Source of the DNA: a virus
Reading direction: 5' to 3' (one strand)
IMG/VR virus record: IMGVR_UViG_3300044998_000393
Location: 1 to 44,198 of that record
DNA length: 44,198 bases
The notes under the pieces are model-generated. The model had not been told where the DNA came from, ran no database searches, and worked only from the letters and a program-made list of their open reading frames with translations. Each line of letters opens with the position of its first letter. Positions within the stretch are counted from its first letter, which is position 1. The position numbers and the translations under genes are program-made. This document shows positions 19,724 through 27,896 of the stretch, piece after piece.

Positions 19724-20179
19724 TCAGAAAGTCCCGCAGTCGATGACGCCGACGTCGAGTGTGACGTAGCCGTTGCCGGAGGCCTTGGTCCAGCTCATCG
19801 TCGGACCCATGCGCAGCACGCCGTCGGTGCCGTCGGTGCCCCAGATGTAGCCTGCCGTGCCGCCGGAGACGACGGCCACCTTCTCGTCCGTGGTGCCGGC
19901 AGGGATGTTGAGCGCCGCCTTGAATGCGTCGAAGGTGATCTTCTTCTCCTTGACGCCTGCCGTCTCACTGGCGTCGTGCATCAGCACGAGGTCTGCTGCG
20001 CCGTCGACGGCAGGCATGGTGGCCAGGTCGTCGATAGGCGGAACGACCGGCTGTCGCGTCGTGGCGTCGGTGGCCACATGCAGCGTGGAGCGGTCGGTCG
20101 TGTAGAACTGCTCACCGGCGAGCATCGAGCCCGTCGGCAGGTTGGCCTTGAGGCCGCGTTTGATCTGGATGCGTGGCAT
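19724..20179 (-). CDS. Mtd-N-like fibre/adsorption protein (151 aa)
   Basis: Begins MPRIQIKRGLKANLPTGSMLAGEQFYTTDRSTLHVATD, closely matching the short N-terminal module of major-tropism-determinant-like fibre proteins. A helix follows (EKKITFDAFKAALNIPA), then a small beta tip ending VTLDVGVIDCGTF. The C-terminal IDCG-x-F is shared with the upstream 74-aa protein, suggesting a common attachment motif. AGGAG precedes the ATG by about eight bases. Confidence 0.7.
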   Translation of the reverse strand: MPRIQIKRGLKANLPTGSMLAGEQFYTTDRSTLHVATDATTRQPVVPPIDDLATMPAVDGAADLVLMHDASETAGVKEKKITFDAFKAALNIPAGTTDEKVAVVSGGTAGYIWGTDGTDGVLRMGPTMSWTKASGNGYVTLDVGVIDCGTF

Positions 20180-20204
20180 GTTGGGGCTCCTTTGGTGTGA
20201 TGGG

Positions 20205-20429
20205 TCAGAACTCGCCGCAGTCGATCCACTGCAGCTCGAGGTTGATACGCGCAGCGGCCTTGGCCTCTGGCGTATCGAACTCGGACAGCCGCTGCGAGAC
20301 GCGCAGCGCGTCCGTCGGCATCGGCCCTGGCGGGCCGACGAGGCCCGGCTGGCCGGCGCCCACGGTCACCGGCTGTTCGACCACCGTCACGAGGATGGAC
20401 GGCTCGTGCACGACGACGACGTCAGTCAC
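20205..20429 (-). CDS. Short collagen-motif protein ending IDCGEF
   Basis: A 74-residue protein from GTG 20429 (GGAGG nine bases upstream). It has a beta-rich start (VTVVEQPVTVGA), a very short collagen-like GLVGPPGP motif, a helix (EAKAAARINLELQ) and the tail WIDCGEF, which repeats the last residues of the next gene's product (VIDCGTF). Such proteins are linkers or chaperone-like parts of fibre assemblies. It is coupled to the previous gene by overlapping stop/start. Confidence 0.62.
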   Translation of the reverse strand: MTDVVVVHEPSILVTVVEQPVTVGAGQPGLVGPPGPMPTDALRVSQRLSEFDTPEAKAAARINLELQWIDCGEF

Positions 20430-20754
20430 GGCTCATGTCCTCCAGCACGACGAGGGTGGCCTGCTCATAGGTGGTGCGCACGCCGCTTGGGTACGTCACC
20501 TCGATGTCGAAGCGGTAGTTCGCAGGCGCCACCTCAGTGACCGCAGCCGGCATCACGAGGTCTATGCGCCCGGCCGCTGGCTGAAGCGTGAGTCGCCCAT
20601 CAGCGGTGGACGCTTCCATCACCTTGGCGCCAGCGGCGTCACGCACGTGCAGCCTGGCGGCGGCGCCGGTGAGGTCGACAGGGTTGCCGGCGCTGTCCTT
20701 GATGACCCAGGTGCGCTGCCATGTGTCTCCGCGATAGATCTTGATGGCTGCCAT
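20422..20754 (-). CDS. BppU-N-like baseplate/fibre protein (110 aa)
   Basis: Sequence AAIKIYRGDTWQRTWVIKDSAGNPVDLTGAAARLHVRD followed by a small beta domain (GRLTLQPAAGRIDLVMPAA; 'NYRFDIEVTYPSG') is the hallmark of the N-terminal domain of baseplate upper proteins (BppU type). The ATG at 20754 overlaps the portal stop. The protein is short enough to consist of that domain only. It would attach a fibre or receptor module to the virion. Confidence 0.74.
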   Translation of the reverse strand: MAAIKIYRGDTWQRTWVIKDSAGNPVDLTGAAARLHVRDAAGAKVMEASTADGRLTLQPAAGRIDLVMPAAVTEVAPANYRFDIEVTYPSGVRTTYEQATLVVLEDMSRD

Positions 20755-22268
20755 CACCGGCCCTCTCTTGACGCATCGCCGATAGCCTCGCGCCTGGCGG
20801 CGGCGTAGCCCATGATCTCGGCGGCGAACATCGCGCGCTCGAGCGTCTGGCGGAAGGTGCGGTCGTCGGCGTCGGCCAGCACCACCGCGAGCCGCTCCAT
20901 CAAGTCCTCTGGGTCGCGCGCCGCGCGGATGGCGCTGGCAATCGAGCCGGGCGCAATCGGCCCAGCGCCCAGGTTGGGCAGCGTGCGCTCGATCTCATCC
21001 TCGACGGCCTGCTGCGCTGCGGTGAAGCGGCGGCGGTCTGGCTTGGTGCTGTCTGACCGCTTGTCGGCCAGCGTGACGAGGCTGGCGGACATGCCAGCTG
21101 GCTGGGCGGCTCCAGTTCCGGCCATCGCGGTGGCATCGTCGGCTGGCTGCTCCTCGAAGTCGTCCGGCTCCAGGCCGTATTTCTCCTCCAGGTATGCGCG
21201 CGTGAAGCGCAGCATGCCGGCCTTGACCAGAATTTCGTCGCGCTCGGCGCGCTCGCGCTCCAGCCCGTGCGGGTCTTCCAGCACGACGCGCCCGCGCGGC
21301 AACCCGTTGACGTCGGCCAGCAGGTCGGCCACCTGCTGCAGCGCCTGGGTCACGAGCCGCACATCGGCGCGGCGCTTCTCGTCGCGCACGCGCTCGTGCA
21401 CCTCGCCCAGCGCCCGGTTGCCGCTGCCGCCGTCGGTGCCGCTGGTCAGCGTCTGGCCCAGGATCAGGCGCTGGATGCGGCGGCAGATGGCGGTTTCGAA
21501 CTCGGTGAACTTGTTGGGGCTGTTGCCGGGCTGGTCCAGCGCCTCGATGCTGTCGATGCTGTTGAGCACGACCACCGGCCCGCTGGATAGCGTGCGCAGC
21601 ATCTCCAGCAGTGGCTGCTTGTCGCCGTCGGTCTTGCCAACCATCAGCGGGATGGCCGCCTGCTCCAGGAACTTGGCCCACATGCGCCAGCCGTGGGTGC
21701 GGAAGAACCACGGCCAGTAGGCCTTGGCCAGCAGCGCCTCGCCGTGCGGCTTGCGCAGGCTCGGCTCGTGCACCGAGAGCACGAAGCCGCCGATGGCAGG
21801 CTTGTCCTCGTCGCGCCACAAAAGCGTGCCGTCGGGCTTGATCTTGAACCACTCGAACGGGCAGGCCAGCGTCTGCGCGATGCGGATGCGGCCGGCGTCT
21901 TCGGCAAGCACAACCTCCTGCACGGCGTAGCCGAAGAGCACGGCCTCCCACGCGGCGGCCAGGATCGCGTGCGCATGCGGCTCCAGCGCCTCGGTGAGGA
22001 ACGCGCGCGCGCGGCTTTGCGGGTGCTCCACGCGCCATGGCGTGTTGACGCAGGCATGGCGTCGCGTTTCGACGGCAGCGCTGATCTCGTCGTCGGCCAG
22101 CAGCGCGCGCAGCTTGGTGCGCTGGATGCCCAGCTGCTGCAGCAGGTCGTCGTAGTCGCCGCCGGCCAGCCAGCCGAAGCGCGCCAGCGCGCGCTCGATG
22201 GCGATGGAGGAACCGAAGGCCGGAAGTGCGTCGCCCCTGATGCGGTCAGGCAGAGCCATGCGCCGCAT
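20754..22268 (-). CDS. Portal protein (Mu gp29 / DUF935 family)
   Basis: About 504 residues from ATG 22268 (a second ATG at 22259 is equally possible; neither has a good ribosome site). Family landmarks are ALPDRIRGDALPAF near the start, HACVNTPWRVEHPQSRARAFL, the central 'WRMWAKFLEQAAIPLMVGK' and ILGQTLTSGTDGGSGNRALG, as in DUF935 portals. The dodecameric portal is the DNA gate of the capsid and docks the terminase. It lies downstream of the ParE-type toxin gene with a 71-base gap, unlike the tight coupling elsewhere, which suggests that the TA pair was inserted upstream. Confidence 0.92.
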   Translation of the reverse strand: MRRMALPDRIRGDALPAFGSSIAIERALARFGWLAGGDYDDLLQQLGIQRTKLRALLADDEISAAVETRRHACVNTPWRVEHPQSRARAFLTEALEPHAHAILAAAWEAVLFGYAVQEVVLAEDAGRIRIAQTLACPFEWFKIKPDGTLLWRDEDKPAIGGFVLSVHEPSLRKPHGEALLAKAYWPWFFRTHGWRMWAKFLEQAAIPLMVGKTDGDKQPLLEMLRTLSSGPVVVLNSIDSIEALDQPGNSPNKFTEFETAICRRIQRLILGQTLTSGTDGGSGNRALGEVHERVRDEKRRADVRLVTQALQQVADLLADVNGLPRGRVVLEDPHGLERERAERDEILVKAGMLRFTRAYLEEKYGLEPDDFEEQPADDATAMAGTGAAQPAGMSASLVTLADKRSDSTKPDRRRFTAAQQAVEDEIERTLPNLGAGPIAPGSIASAIRAARDPEDLMERLAVVLADADDRTFRQTLERAMFAAEIMGYAAARREAIGDASREGR

Positions 22269-22339
22269 GATGCGGCGGCGCGGGCGATCATGTCTGGCGG
22301 AACGGGTTCCTTGCGGGCGCGGCTGGGTGGCCCTTGGGC

Positions 22340-22624
22340 TTACCGCGCCTCCGGCGGCCACTGCCGGGCGGCGTGCAGCACGCGCAACACGCGCACCTGC
22401 TCGCCGGCGATGGAGTAGATCAGGATGTAGTTCGGGTGCGCCACCAGCTCGCGCGTGCCGGCGACGCGACCTGGGCGGCCCAAGCGCGGGTGATCGAGCA
22501 GGTGCGCGGCCTTTTCGGACAGCAGCTCGTCAATGGCCAAGGCGGCGGCTGGGTTGTCGGCTTCGATGTGGTCGTAGATGGCGGCGCGGTCCCGGATGGC
22601 CTCGGGCGTCCAGAGAAGCCCCAT
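22340..22624 (-). CDS. RelE/ParE-family toxin
   Basis: 94 residues, beginning MGLLWTPEAIRDRAAIYDHIEADNPAAALAI, then HPRLGRPGRVAGTRELVAHPNYILIY and the C-terminal VRVLRVLHAARQWP, a textbook RelE/ParE fold sequence with the ARQWP end typical of this subgroup. The ATG overlaps the antitoxin stop (TGATG). Targets in this family are either gyrase (ParE) or ribosome-bound mRNA (RelE), and the sequence does not settle which. It lies within the phage late operon between the R-M gene and the portal. Confidence 0.88.
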   Translation of the reverse strand: MGLLWTPEAIRDRAAIYDHIEADNPAAALAIDELLSEKAAHLLDHPRLGRPGRVAGTRELVAHPNYILIYSIAGEQVRVLRVLHAARQWPPEAR

Positions 22625-22914
22625 CACTCGGCGGCGGCCCCAATCAGGCGGCGGGTCGCGGCACGGCGGGCCGAGAACTGGGCTTCGACCTCGGCTGCGG
22701 GAATCAAACGCCCAGCCGCAGCCGAGTCCAGACCGGCCTGCACCTGGCGGCGAAACCAGGCGTCGTGCTCGGCGACCGCCTGCTGCTGGCGAACGAAGTC
22801 GCGCATGAAGTCGCGCAGCAACTGCGCGGCGTTGCGGTCGCGGCTCTTGGCGGCGGCGGAAAACGCCGCTTTCAGCGCCGCATCGACCCGGAAGGTGAAG
22901 GTCGTCTCGCTCAC
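22624..22914 (-). CDS. Ribbon-helix-helix antitoxin of the RelE/ParE pair
   Basis: 96 residues from a GTG at 22914 with AGGAGG six bases upstream. The N-terminal TTFTFRVDAALKAAFSAAAKS followed by an RDFMRDFV helix is a ribbon-helix-helix DNA-binding unit (CopG/RelB/DinJ-like), and the extended C-terminus (about 60-96) would wrap the toxin. Upstream lies a near-palindrome overlapping a possible -10, fitting autoregulation. Antitoxin first, toxin second, with overlapping codons, is the standard order. Confidence 0.84.
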   Translation of the reverse strand: MSETTFTFRVDAALKAAFSAAAKSRDRNAAQLLRDFMRDFVRQQQAVAEHDAWFRRQVQAGLDSAAAGRLIPAAEVEAQFSARRAATRRLIGAAAE

Positions 22915-22943
22915 GATGCGCCTCCTGATGTGTTACGCGGTCG

Positions 22944-22976
22944 GTGCATCGTAGCACGCCCATGAAGGCCTGGCCA
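22944..22976 (-). promoter_or_regulatory. Candidate promoter/operator of the RHH-ParE pair
   Basis: On the minus strand TGGCCA, 17 bases, then TACGAT lies about 33 bases before the antitoxin GTG. The -10 is inside an imperfect palindrome with GTGC/GCAC arms (22944-22957), a plausible site for RHH autorepression. The -35 is weak (4 of 6). Confidence 0.42.
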
Positions 22977-23009
22977 CGGGCTGGCCTGGTGGCGCCGGCC
23001 GCCTGTAGC

Positions 23010-25928
23010 TCAGCCCGCCTTGCCGCCGGCGCGCGCGCGGTTGAGCGCGAGCAGGCGCGCAAGGATCTCCTCGTCGGGCATCGTGAGCGTGTAGTCGGCC
23101 CAGCTGTAGGCGGCGGCCACGGCGGCATCGAGCGCCTGGTGCGCCTGCGCCAGCCACGCCGGGCGCTGGTTGTAGAGGGCGGTCAGCGTGCGGGCCTTGA
23201 GCTGCGCCTCGAAACCCGGCTTGGGCACGGGCCGGCTCGGGAAGCCGGCTTGCTCCTCCTCCGGCGTGCGCACCCACTCGACCCACTCCGGCGGGTTCAG
23301 CCACGCCTCGCGCAATTCGTTCAGGCGCTGCGCGGCGCGGGCGATGGCCTCGGCGTGGGCGCGCGCAGCAGGCGGCAGACCCGCGGGGATGCGCGCGCCG
23401 CCTTCCAGCGCCTCGGTGCGCTGGTGCGCGGTGTCGGCGGGGGTGAGGCCTTCCGGGAATGGGAAGGTCTCGAACGTGGTGGTGGGGGTGTAGCGGGGGT
23501 CGTTGCCAACCCCGAGCCAGGTGCAAAGCCGCAGCGACCACAGCTCGTGAAAGCGGCTGTGCAGGATGCCGAAGGTGGCGTCGTCGGCGCGGGCGATACC
23601 GACGACCGCGTCAGATGGCCAGCATATCGAAGGAAACCACACAAAAGTGCGGTGCTTGGCGACACGTGTTGTCGCGATGTAGCGCGGCAGGCTTGCGGTT
23701 GCGGCGCGCCAGTCTGTCCCGAGCCGGCCGTGCAACCACCAACGGCTGCGGCGTGATGCGTCGCGGTTGTTGTCCCGCACCGGCTTGACGTGCTGGCGCA
23801 CGTACTCGAACGGCAGTTCGTAGAGGCTCGCGTCGGCTTCGCTCCTCGCGGCGAAGTCCACCACCCAAAGGCCGCGGCTGCGTGCGGTGATGTCCTTGCC
23901 ATTGGTCAGCGGGCGCAGCACGTCGCTGTTGGGCCGTCCGTGCGGGTTGGGGGCAGCCAGCCATGCGCGCGCCACCTCGCCCTCGACTTCAAACGGCCCG
24001 ACCAGCACCGGCCCCTGAAAGGCAGCCCCCTTGTTTTCCGCCAGCGGCGCCGCCCGCGTCAGGTCCAACCCCGCCTCTTCCCCTTGCGCCGCGGTCAGGT
24101 CGGCATGAATCGCCGCCACCTCGCGCCCGTCGAGCCGCGCCGGTCCTTCGTGGCGACCGAAGCAGACGAGCGAGACGCGCACCGCCGCGCCGTCGTTGAA
24201 CCAGGGCTCGTCGCTCCAGGCCTCGAAGATCGGCAGGGCCTCGACGATGCGGTCCAGCACCCGCCGGTTGGCCCCGCCGCGAATGGAGTTGGTGGCCACC
24301 AGCCCCGCGCGCTGACTGGCGCTGGATTCGATGGCCGCACGCGCCTTCTCGAACCAGTAGGTCACCAGGTCCGCGCCGCCCGGCACGCGGCCTGCGTAAA
24401 TCTCTCGCAGCCGCTCGGTGTAGGCATCACCCAGTTCGGCGCGCATCTTCTTGTCGCCCAGAAACGGCGGGTTGCCGATGATGACGTCGGCCTCGGGCCA
24501 CTCGGCCTCGCCGCCGTCGGGGTTGAGCAGCGCGTCGCGGCATTCGATGTGCTCCAGCCGCGCCAGGATGGGGTCGCGGCGGATGGCGTAGCCGTGTTTG
24601 AGCATCCACTGGATTTCGCCGATCCAGACGGTCACACGCGCGAGTTCGGCGGCGTAGGGGTTGAGTTCGATGCCCAGCACGTTGGCGGGGTTCGTCTCGA
24701 TGCCAAGCTGGCGCTCAAGGCCCAGCGCCTCGGCATCCAGATTGGCGCGGTGCTCCATGTCCTTGAGCGCGCGCAGGGCCAGATACAGGAAGTTGCCCGA
24801 GCCGCAGGCCGGGTCGAGCACGCGAAAGCTCTTCAGCCGCTCCAGATAGCCGAGGAAGGCCGCCTGCGCGGCCTGGCGGGCGGTGTGCGAGCCCCTGCCG
24901 CCGGCGGCGTAGCGGGCCATCTCCCGCTCGATGACGGCGCGGGCGGCGGCCCATTCGCGGGAGAGCGGCTCGACGATGAGCGGGTCGATGAGCTTGCCGA
25001 TGGTGGCCGGGTCGGTGTAGTGCGCGCCCATCTGGCTGCGCTTGGCCGGGTCCAGCCCGCGCTCGAAGAGCGTGCCGAAGATGGAAGGCTCGATCTGCGA
25101 CCAGTCCATGCGCGCGGCCTCGCCCAGGATGGCGGCATCCTCGGCATTGAGCGGCAGCGGGGCAATCGTCTCGAACAGCCCGCCGTTGAACCAGGCAATG
25201 TCTTCAAGCAGGAAGTCGCCGCCCGAGCGCATGGCAGTGAACAGCTCGCCCAGGCGCGGCTGGAGCTTGTCGGGCGCAGCGGCGCTTTTGTCGAGGATGC
25301 GCTGAAACAGCCGCGCCGGCAAAAGGCCGACATCCTCGGCGAAGAGGCAAAAGAGGCACTGGATGAGAAAGTGCGCCACCACCTGCGGGTCGTGCCCGCG
25401 CGCGGTGAGCCTGCGCGCCAGCTCGGCAAAGCGCGCGGCGGCGGAGGCGGTGACGTCCTGCGTGGTGCGGGCAGGGCGGAAGCGCTCGGGCTCCACCCAG
25501 GCCCAGCGCAGGCGCTGGCGCGTTTGAGCATCGAGCAGGTCATCGAGCTCGAAGACGTGGCATTCGCTGGGCGCGCCGGTGAAGTGGGTGTGGATTTCGA
25601 TGCGCTGGCGGTCGCTGACGATGAGCAGCGGCGGGTTGTCAAGCGCGAGCGCATAGGTCATGAGCTGGCGCAGCGCGGCGGCCAGGTCGCGCCCTGGGGC
25701 CTTGTATTCCCAGGCGAAGCAGCCGCGCTTCCAGACGTCGGCCCAGCCGTTGAGGCCACCGGTCTTCTTCAGGCCGCGCTCGAAGCAATAGGCCTGGGGG
25801 TCAGCGGGCTCGGGCACGTCCAGCAGCCGGCACAGGTCGATGAAGTGCGCTTGCGCGCCGGCGCGCTCGGAGAGTGCATCGGCAGCCGCTCCGGCAGACC
25901 ATTTGGCGATGAAGGCTTGCGGGGTCAT
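23010..25928 (-). CDS. MmeI-like type IIL/IIG restriction-modification enzyme
   Basis: About 972 residues from ATG 25928. N-terminal nuclease: Asp64, nine residues, then Glu74-Tyr-Lys76 within ADVWKRGCFAWEYKAPG, the D-X9-EXK site of MmeI-type enzymes, apparently intact. A helical spacer follows (about 160-350), then a gamma-class adenine methyltransferase with motif I DPACGSGNF (about 372-380) and motif IV NPPF (486-489). A target recognition region (about 560-830) and a helical C-terminus end the protein. One chain would both cut and methylate adenine in its target. The start overlaps the stop of the Mor-like gene (ATGA), so it is expressed with the packaging genes. A methylase-only antirestriction role is possible. 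Confidence 0.9.
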   Translation of the reverse strand: MTPQAFIAKWSAGAAADALSERAGAQAHFIDLCRLLDVPEPADPQAYCFERGLKKTGGLNGWADVWKRGCFAWEYKAPGRDLAAALRQLMTYALALDNPPLLIVSDRQRIEIHTHFTGAPSECHVFELDDLLDAQTRQRLRWAWVEPERFRPARTTQDVTASAAARFAELARRLTARGHDPQVVAHFLIQCLFCLFAEDVGLLPARLFQRILDKSAAAPDKLQPRLGELFTAMRSGGDFLLEDIAWFNGGLFETIAPLPLNAEDAAILGEAARMDWSQIEPSIFGTLFERGLDPAKRSQMGAHYTDPATIGKLIDPLIVEPLSREWAAARAVIEREMARYAAGGRGSHTARQAAQAAFLGYLERLKSFRVLDPACGSGNFLYLALRALKDMEHRANLDAEALGLERQLGIETNPANVLGIELNPYAAELARVTVWIGEIQWMLKHGYAIRRDPILARLEHIECRDALLNPDGGEAEWPEADVIIGNPPFLGDKKMRAELGDAYTERLREIYAGRVPGGADLVTYWFEKARAAIESSASQRAGLVATNSIRGGANRRVLDRIVEALPIFEAWSDEPWFNDGAAVRVSLVCFGRHEGPARLDGREVAAIHADLTAAQGEEAGLDLTRAAPLAENKGAAFQGPVLVGPFEVEGEVARAWLAAPNPHGRPNSDVLRPLTNGKDITARSRGLWVVDFAARSEADASLYELPFEYVRQHVKPVRDNNRDASRRSRWWLHGRLGTDWRAATASLPRYIATTRVAKHRTFVWFPSICWPSDAVVGIARADDATFGILHSRFHELWSLRLCTWLGVGNDPRYTPTTTFETFPFPEGLTPADTAHQRTEALEGGARIPAGLPPAARAHAEAIARAAQRLNELREAWLNPPEWVEWVRTPEEEQAGFPSRPVPKPGFEAQLKARTLTALYNQRPAWLAQAHQALDAAVAAAYSWADYTLTMPDEEILARLLALNRARAGGKAG

Positions 25929-26434
25929 GACCCGAGGGTAGCAGCGCAGTCTGCTGCGCTTTCTTCCACCTGATGGCCACGCACTGCCCAAGCCGCATGG
26001 AGCACATCAGGCTCAGGCAGCAGGCTCATCTGACGCGGGTCCTCGGCGCGCCTGTCGGGTTTCACACGCCGCTCCATGAGCTTGCGCAGGCCGCGCTCGG
26101 TGTAGCGCACCTGGAAGGTGAGCGTGCGCGCGATCTGCAGGTAGGACATGCCATCGGCCAGCATGGTGGCCACACGCTGGCGAATGGCCTCGCGCTCGTC
26201 GGCGGCGTTGCGCGGGATGTAGAGCGTCTCGCCGCCGAAGGCTTCGCAGAACTCGCCGGCGTCGCGCTCGCCCAGCGTCTGCACCAGCCGCTGCCACCAC
26301 AGGCCGGCGCGGCCCTTGGGCACCTTGACGGGGCAGCCGCCCCAGGCCATGCACAGCTTGCGGGCCGCGTCGTCGCCGATGTACTCGGCCAGAAGCGTCA
26401 GGCCGGCGACACGGTCATGGCGCGTCGCCGGCAT
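25925..26434 (-). CDS. Mor/HTH-like protein following the large terminase
   Basis: 169 residues, starting MPATRHDRVAGLTLLAEYIG. The core GGETLYIPRNAADEREAIRQ followed by MSYLQIARTLTFQVRYTERGLRKLM (about 85-125) looks like the Mor/DNA-binding helix-turn-helix architecture ('LYIP', then a G-x-S-x-x-x-x-A helix-turn-helix). In Mu-like packaging modules a protein of this type often accompanies the terminase. Start and stop overlap its neighbours by three to four bases. It may be a transcription activator or a terminase accessory; the sequence alone does not decide. Confidence 0.68.
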   Translation of the reverse strand: MPATRHDRVAGLTLLAEYIGDDAARKLCMAWGGCPVKVPKGRAGLWWQRLVQTLGERDAGEFCEAFGGETLYIPRNAADEREAIRQRVATMLADGMSYLQIARTLTFQVRYTERGLRKLMERRVKPDRRAEDPRQMSLLPEPDVLHAAWAVRGHQVEESAADCAATLGS

Positions 26435-27648
26435 CAGAACACCCGCTGTCCGGCAGCGACGTAGCCGCCCTGCCCCATGCCCAGCGCGACCCAGGCGTAG
26501 GCCAGCGCGTCCACGCAGTCGTCGTGCTCGCCTTCCGGGAATGCCAGCAGCTCGTCGCGCGCCGCAGCCGGCACGCCAGCCGGATCGAGCCGCACCTGGT
26601 GCTGCTCGAAGCGCGTGAGAAGCGGCGCGAAGCGTGTGACCTTGTCGCGCTCTGGCCGGATGCCGCGCACCGGCAGCGTGGTGGTGCGCAGCAGCTCCTG
26701 CACCATCGCGGCCTGGTACTGCGTCTGCTCCACGGCGATGAGCCTGGGGCGGTGGCGCGCGGCGGCGGCCTTGATGCGCTGCTGCGCCTCGTGAAACTGC
26801 CAGCGCCCGCGCTCGACTTCCTTCACGTACACGGTGCCCGACTCCGCATCGCGCGCCACGGCAGCGATTGCCGTGAAGTCGCTGCCCTCCTTGCTGCTGA
26901 TGGCCAGGTCCACCCCCAGCGCCACCGGCAGGTGCGGCGGGCATGGGGCGTCGATCAGCATCTCGGAGCGGATCAGGTTGCCGCCGAAGGTGACGAACTG
27001 GGCCTCGTATTCCTGCGCGAAGACCAGCGCGGGGAGGATGGCGCGCATGTTCTCCACTTCCTCGGGCCGGATGTGCGGGTTGACCCAGGTCGGGAAGGTG
27101 AAGCTCTCCCAGTCCGGCAATCGCTTTGGGTTGGCCTGGTTGCCAAGCTGGTAGAGCGTGTGAAAGTAGTTCAGGCCCTTGGGCGTGCTGATGATGCGGG
27201 CTGCCCCAGAGTAGTCGGTGAGCGTGGGCAGGATGGCGCGCTCCCAGGCCTCCTGCAGGTAGCGGGCATGGGCGGCCTCGTCGATGACCACGCGGCTGTA
27301 CTTGCGGCCACGGCCCGCGCCGTCGTCCTGCAGCGTCCAGAAGTCGATCACGCCGCCGGTGACGAGCTCGATGCGGTTTTCGGTCTTGTTGGACTTGCGC
27401 GTGACCGGGCGCAGCGTGCGCTCGGCGTCTTTCCAGACCTCCAGCATCAGCTGGTAGGTCGGCGCGAAGAAGCCCACCGGGTAGCCCTCGATGGCGCTGC
27501 CGCCGGGGGCAAACAGCAGCCATTCCAGGCTGGAGAGCGTCTTGCCAAAGCGACGTCCGCAGTTGATGACCTTGAAGCGCGCGGCGCTGGCCTCGATGGC
27601 CTGCTGGCCGGGGTGAAGCTGCAGGGGCGGAATGACGATGCGTGTCAT
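26434..27648 (-). CDS. Terminase large subunit
   Basis: 404 residues from ATG 27648. ATPase: Walker A-type GRRFGKT (31-37), Walker B VIDEAAH (about 121-127), coupling segment ARIISTPKGLNYF (150-162). Nuclease: acidic residues in GVDLAISS (Asp247), IAVEQ (Glu307) and HDDCVDALAYA (Asp376-380). This is the DNA packaging motor and genome-end nuclease. Its start is separated from the small terminase stop by the antisense hicAB pair, where overlapping genes would be expected. Confidence 0.94.
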   Translation of the reverse strand: MTRIVIPPLQLHPGQQAIEASAARFKVINCGRRFGKTLSSLEWLLFAPGGSAIEGYPVGFFAPTYQLMLEVWKDAERTLRPVTRKSNKTENRIELVTGGVIDFWTLQDDGAGRGRKYSRVVIDEAAHARYLQEAWERAILPTLTDYSGAARIISTPKGLNYFHTLYQLGNQANPKRLPDWESFTFPTWVNPHIRPEEVENMRAILPALVFAQEYEAQFVTFGGNLIRSEMLIDAPCPPHLPVALGVDLAISSKEGSDFTAIAAVARDAESGTVYVKEVERGRWQFHEAQQRIKAAAARHRPRLIAVEQTQYQAAMVQELLRTTTLPVRGIRPERDKVTRFAPLLTRFEQHQVRLDPAGVPAAARDELLAFPEGEHDDCVDALAYAWVALGMGQGGYVAAGQRVF

Positions 27649-27662
27649 CGGTGGATATGGTG

Positions 27663-27695
27663 TTGATCGCCAGCACTCTGGTGGATACAATCCAC
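27663..27695 (+). promoter_or_regulatory. hicAB promoter with overlapping operator palindrome
   Basis: TTGATC (27663-27668), a 17-base spacer and TACAAT (27686-27691) form a strong sigma-70-type promoter. The -10 is inside a perfect inverted repeat GTGGAT-ACA-ATCCAC (27681-27695), the expected kind of HicB operator. The hicA ATG (27699) follows the -10 by only seven bases, so the transcript should be leaderless or nearly so. Confidence 0.78.
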
Positions 27696-27698
27696 ACC

Positions 27699-27893
27699 AT
27701 GAACAGCCGAGACCTGATCCGACTGCTCGAGGCGCACGGCTGGACGCTGCGCTCCGTCAAGGGCAGTCACCACATCTTTCGGCATGCGGAGCGCCCAGGT
27801 CACATCAGCGTCCCGCATCCGAAGAAGGACCTCGGCACAGGGCTGGTGCACAAGCTGCTCAAGCAAGCCGGCATACCTGATCCAAGGAGCTGA
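27699..27893 (+). CDS. hicA: HicA toxin (mRNA interferase)
   Basis: 64 residues, MNSRDLIRLLEAHGWTLRSVKGSHHIFRH followed by HISVPHPKKDLGTGLVHKLLKQAGI. This is the double-stranded-RNA-binding-like HicA fold with the catalytic His in GSHHIF (His24/25) and the characteristic PHPKKDL segment. It inhibits translation by cleaving mRNA. It lies on the plus strand, antisense to the packaging operon, and is followed after three bases by hicB. Toxin-first order is typical of HicAB. Confidence 0.93.
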   Translation: MNSRDLIRLLEAHGWTLRSVKGSHHIFRHAERPGHISVPHPKKDLGTGLVHKLLKQAGIPDPRS

Positions 27894-27896
27894 ACC

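Noticed and set aside
23001-23014. GCCTGTAGCTCAGC, resembling the 5' end of a tRNA and thus a possible attachment site
   Set aside because: Only a D-arm-like dozen bases match; no acceptor, anticodon or T-arm follows, and the bases belong to the end of the R-M gene.
23790-25973. Long plus-strand frame opposite the MmeI-like gene
   Set aside because: Same shadow effect; the minus-strand protein has catalytic motifs and family architecture, the plus-strand one has none.
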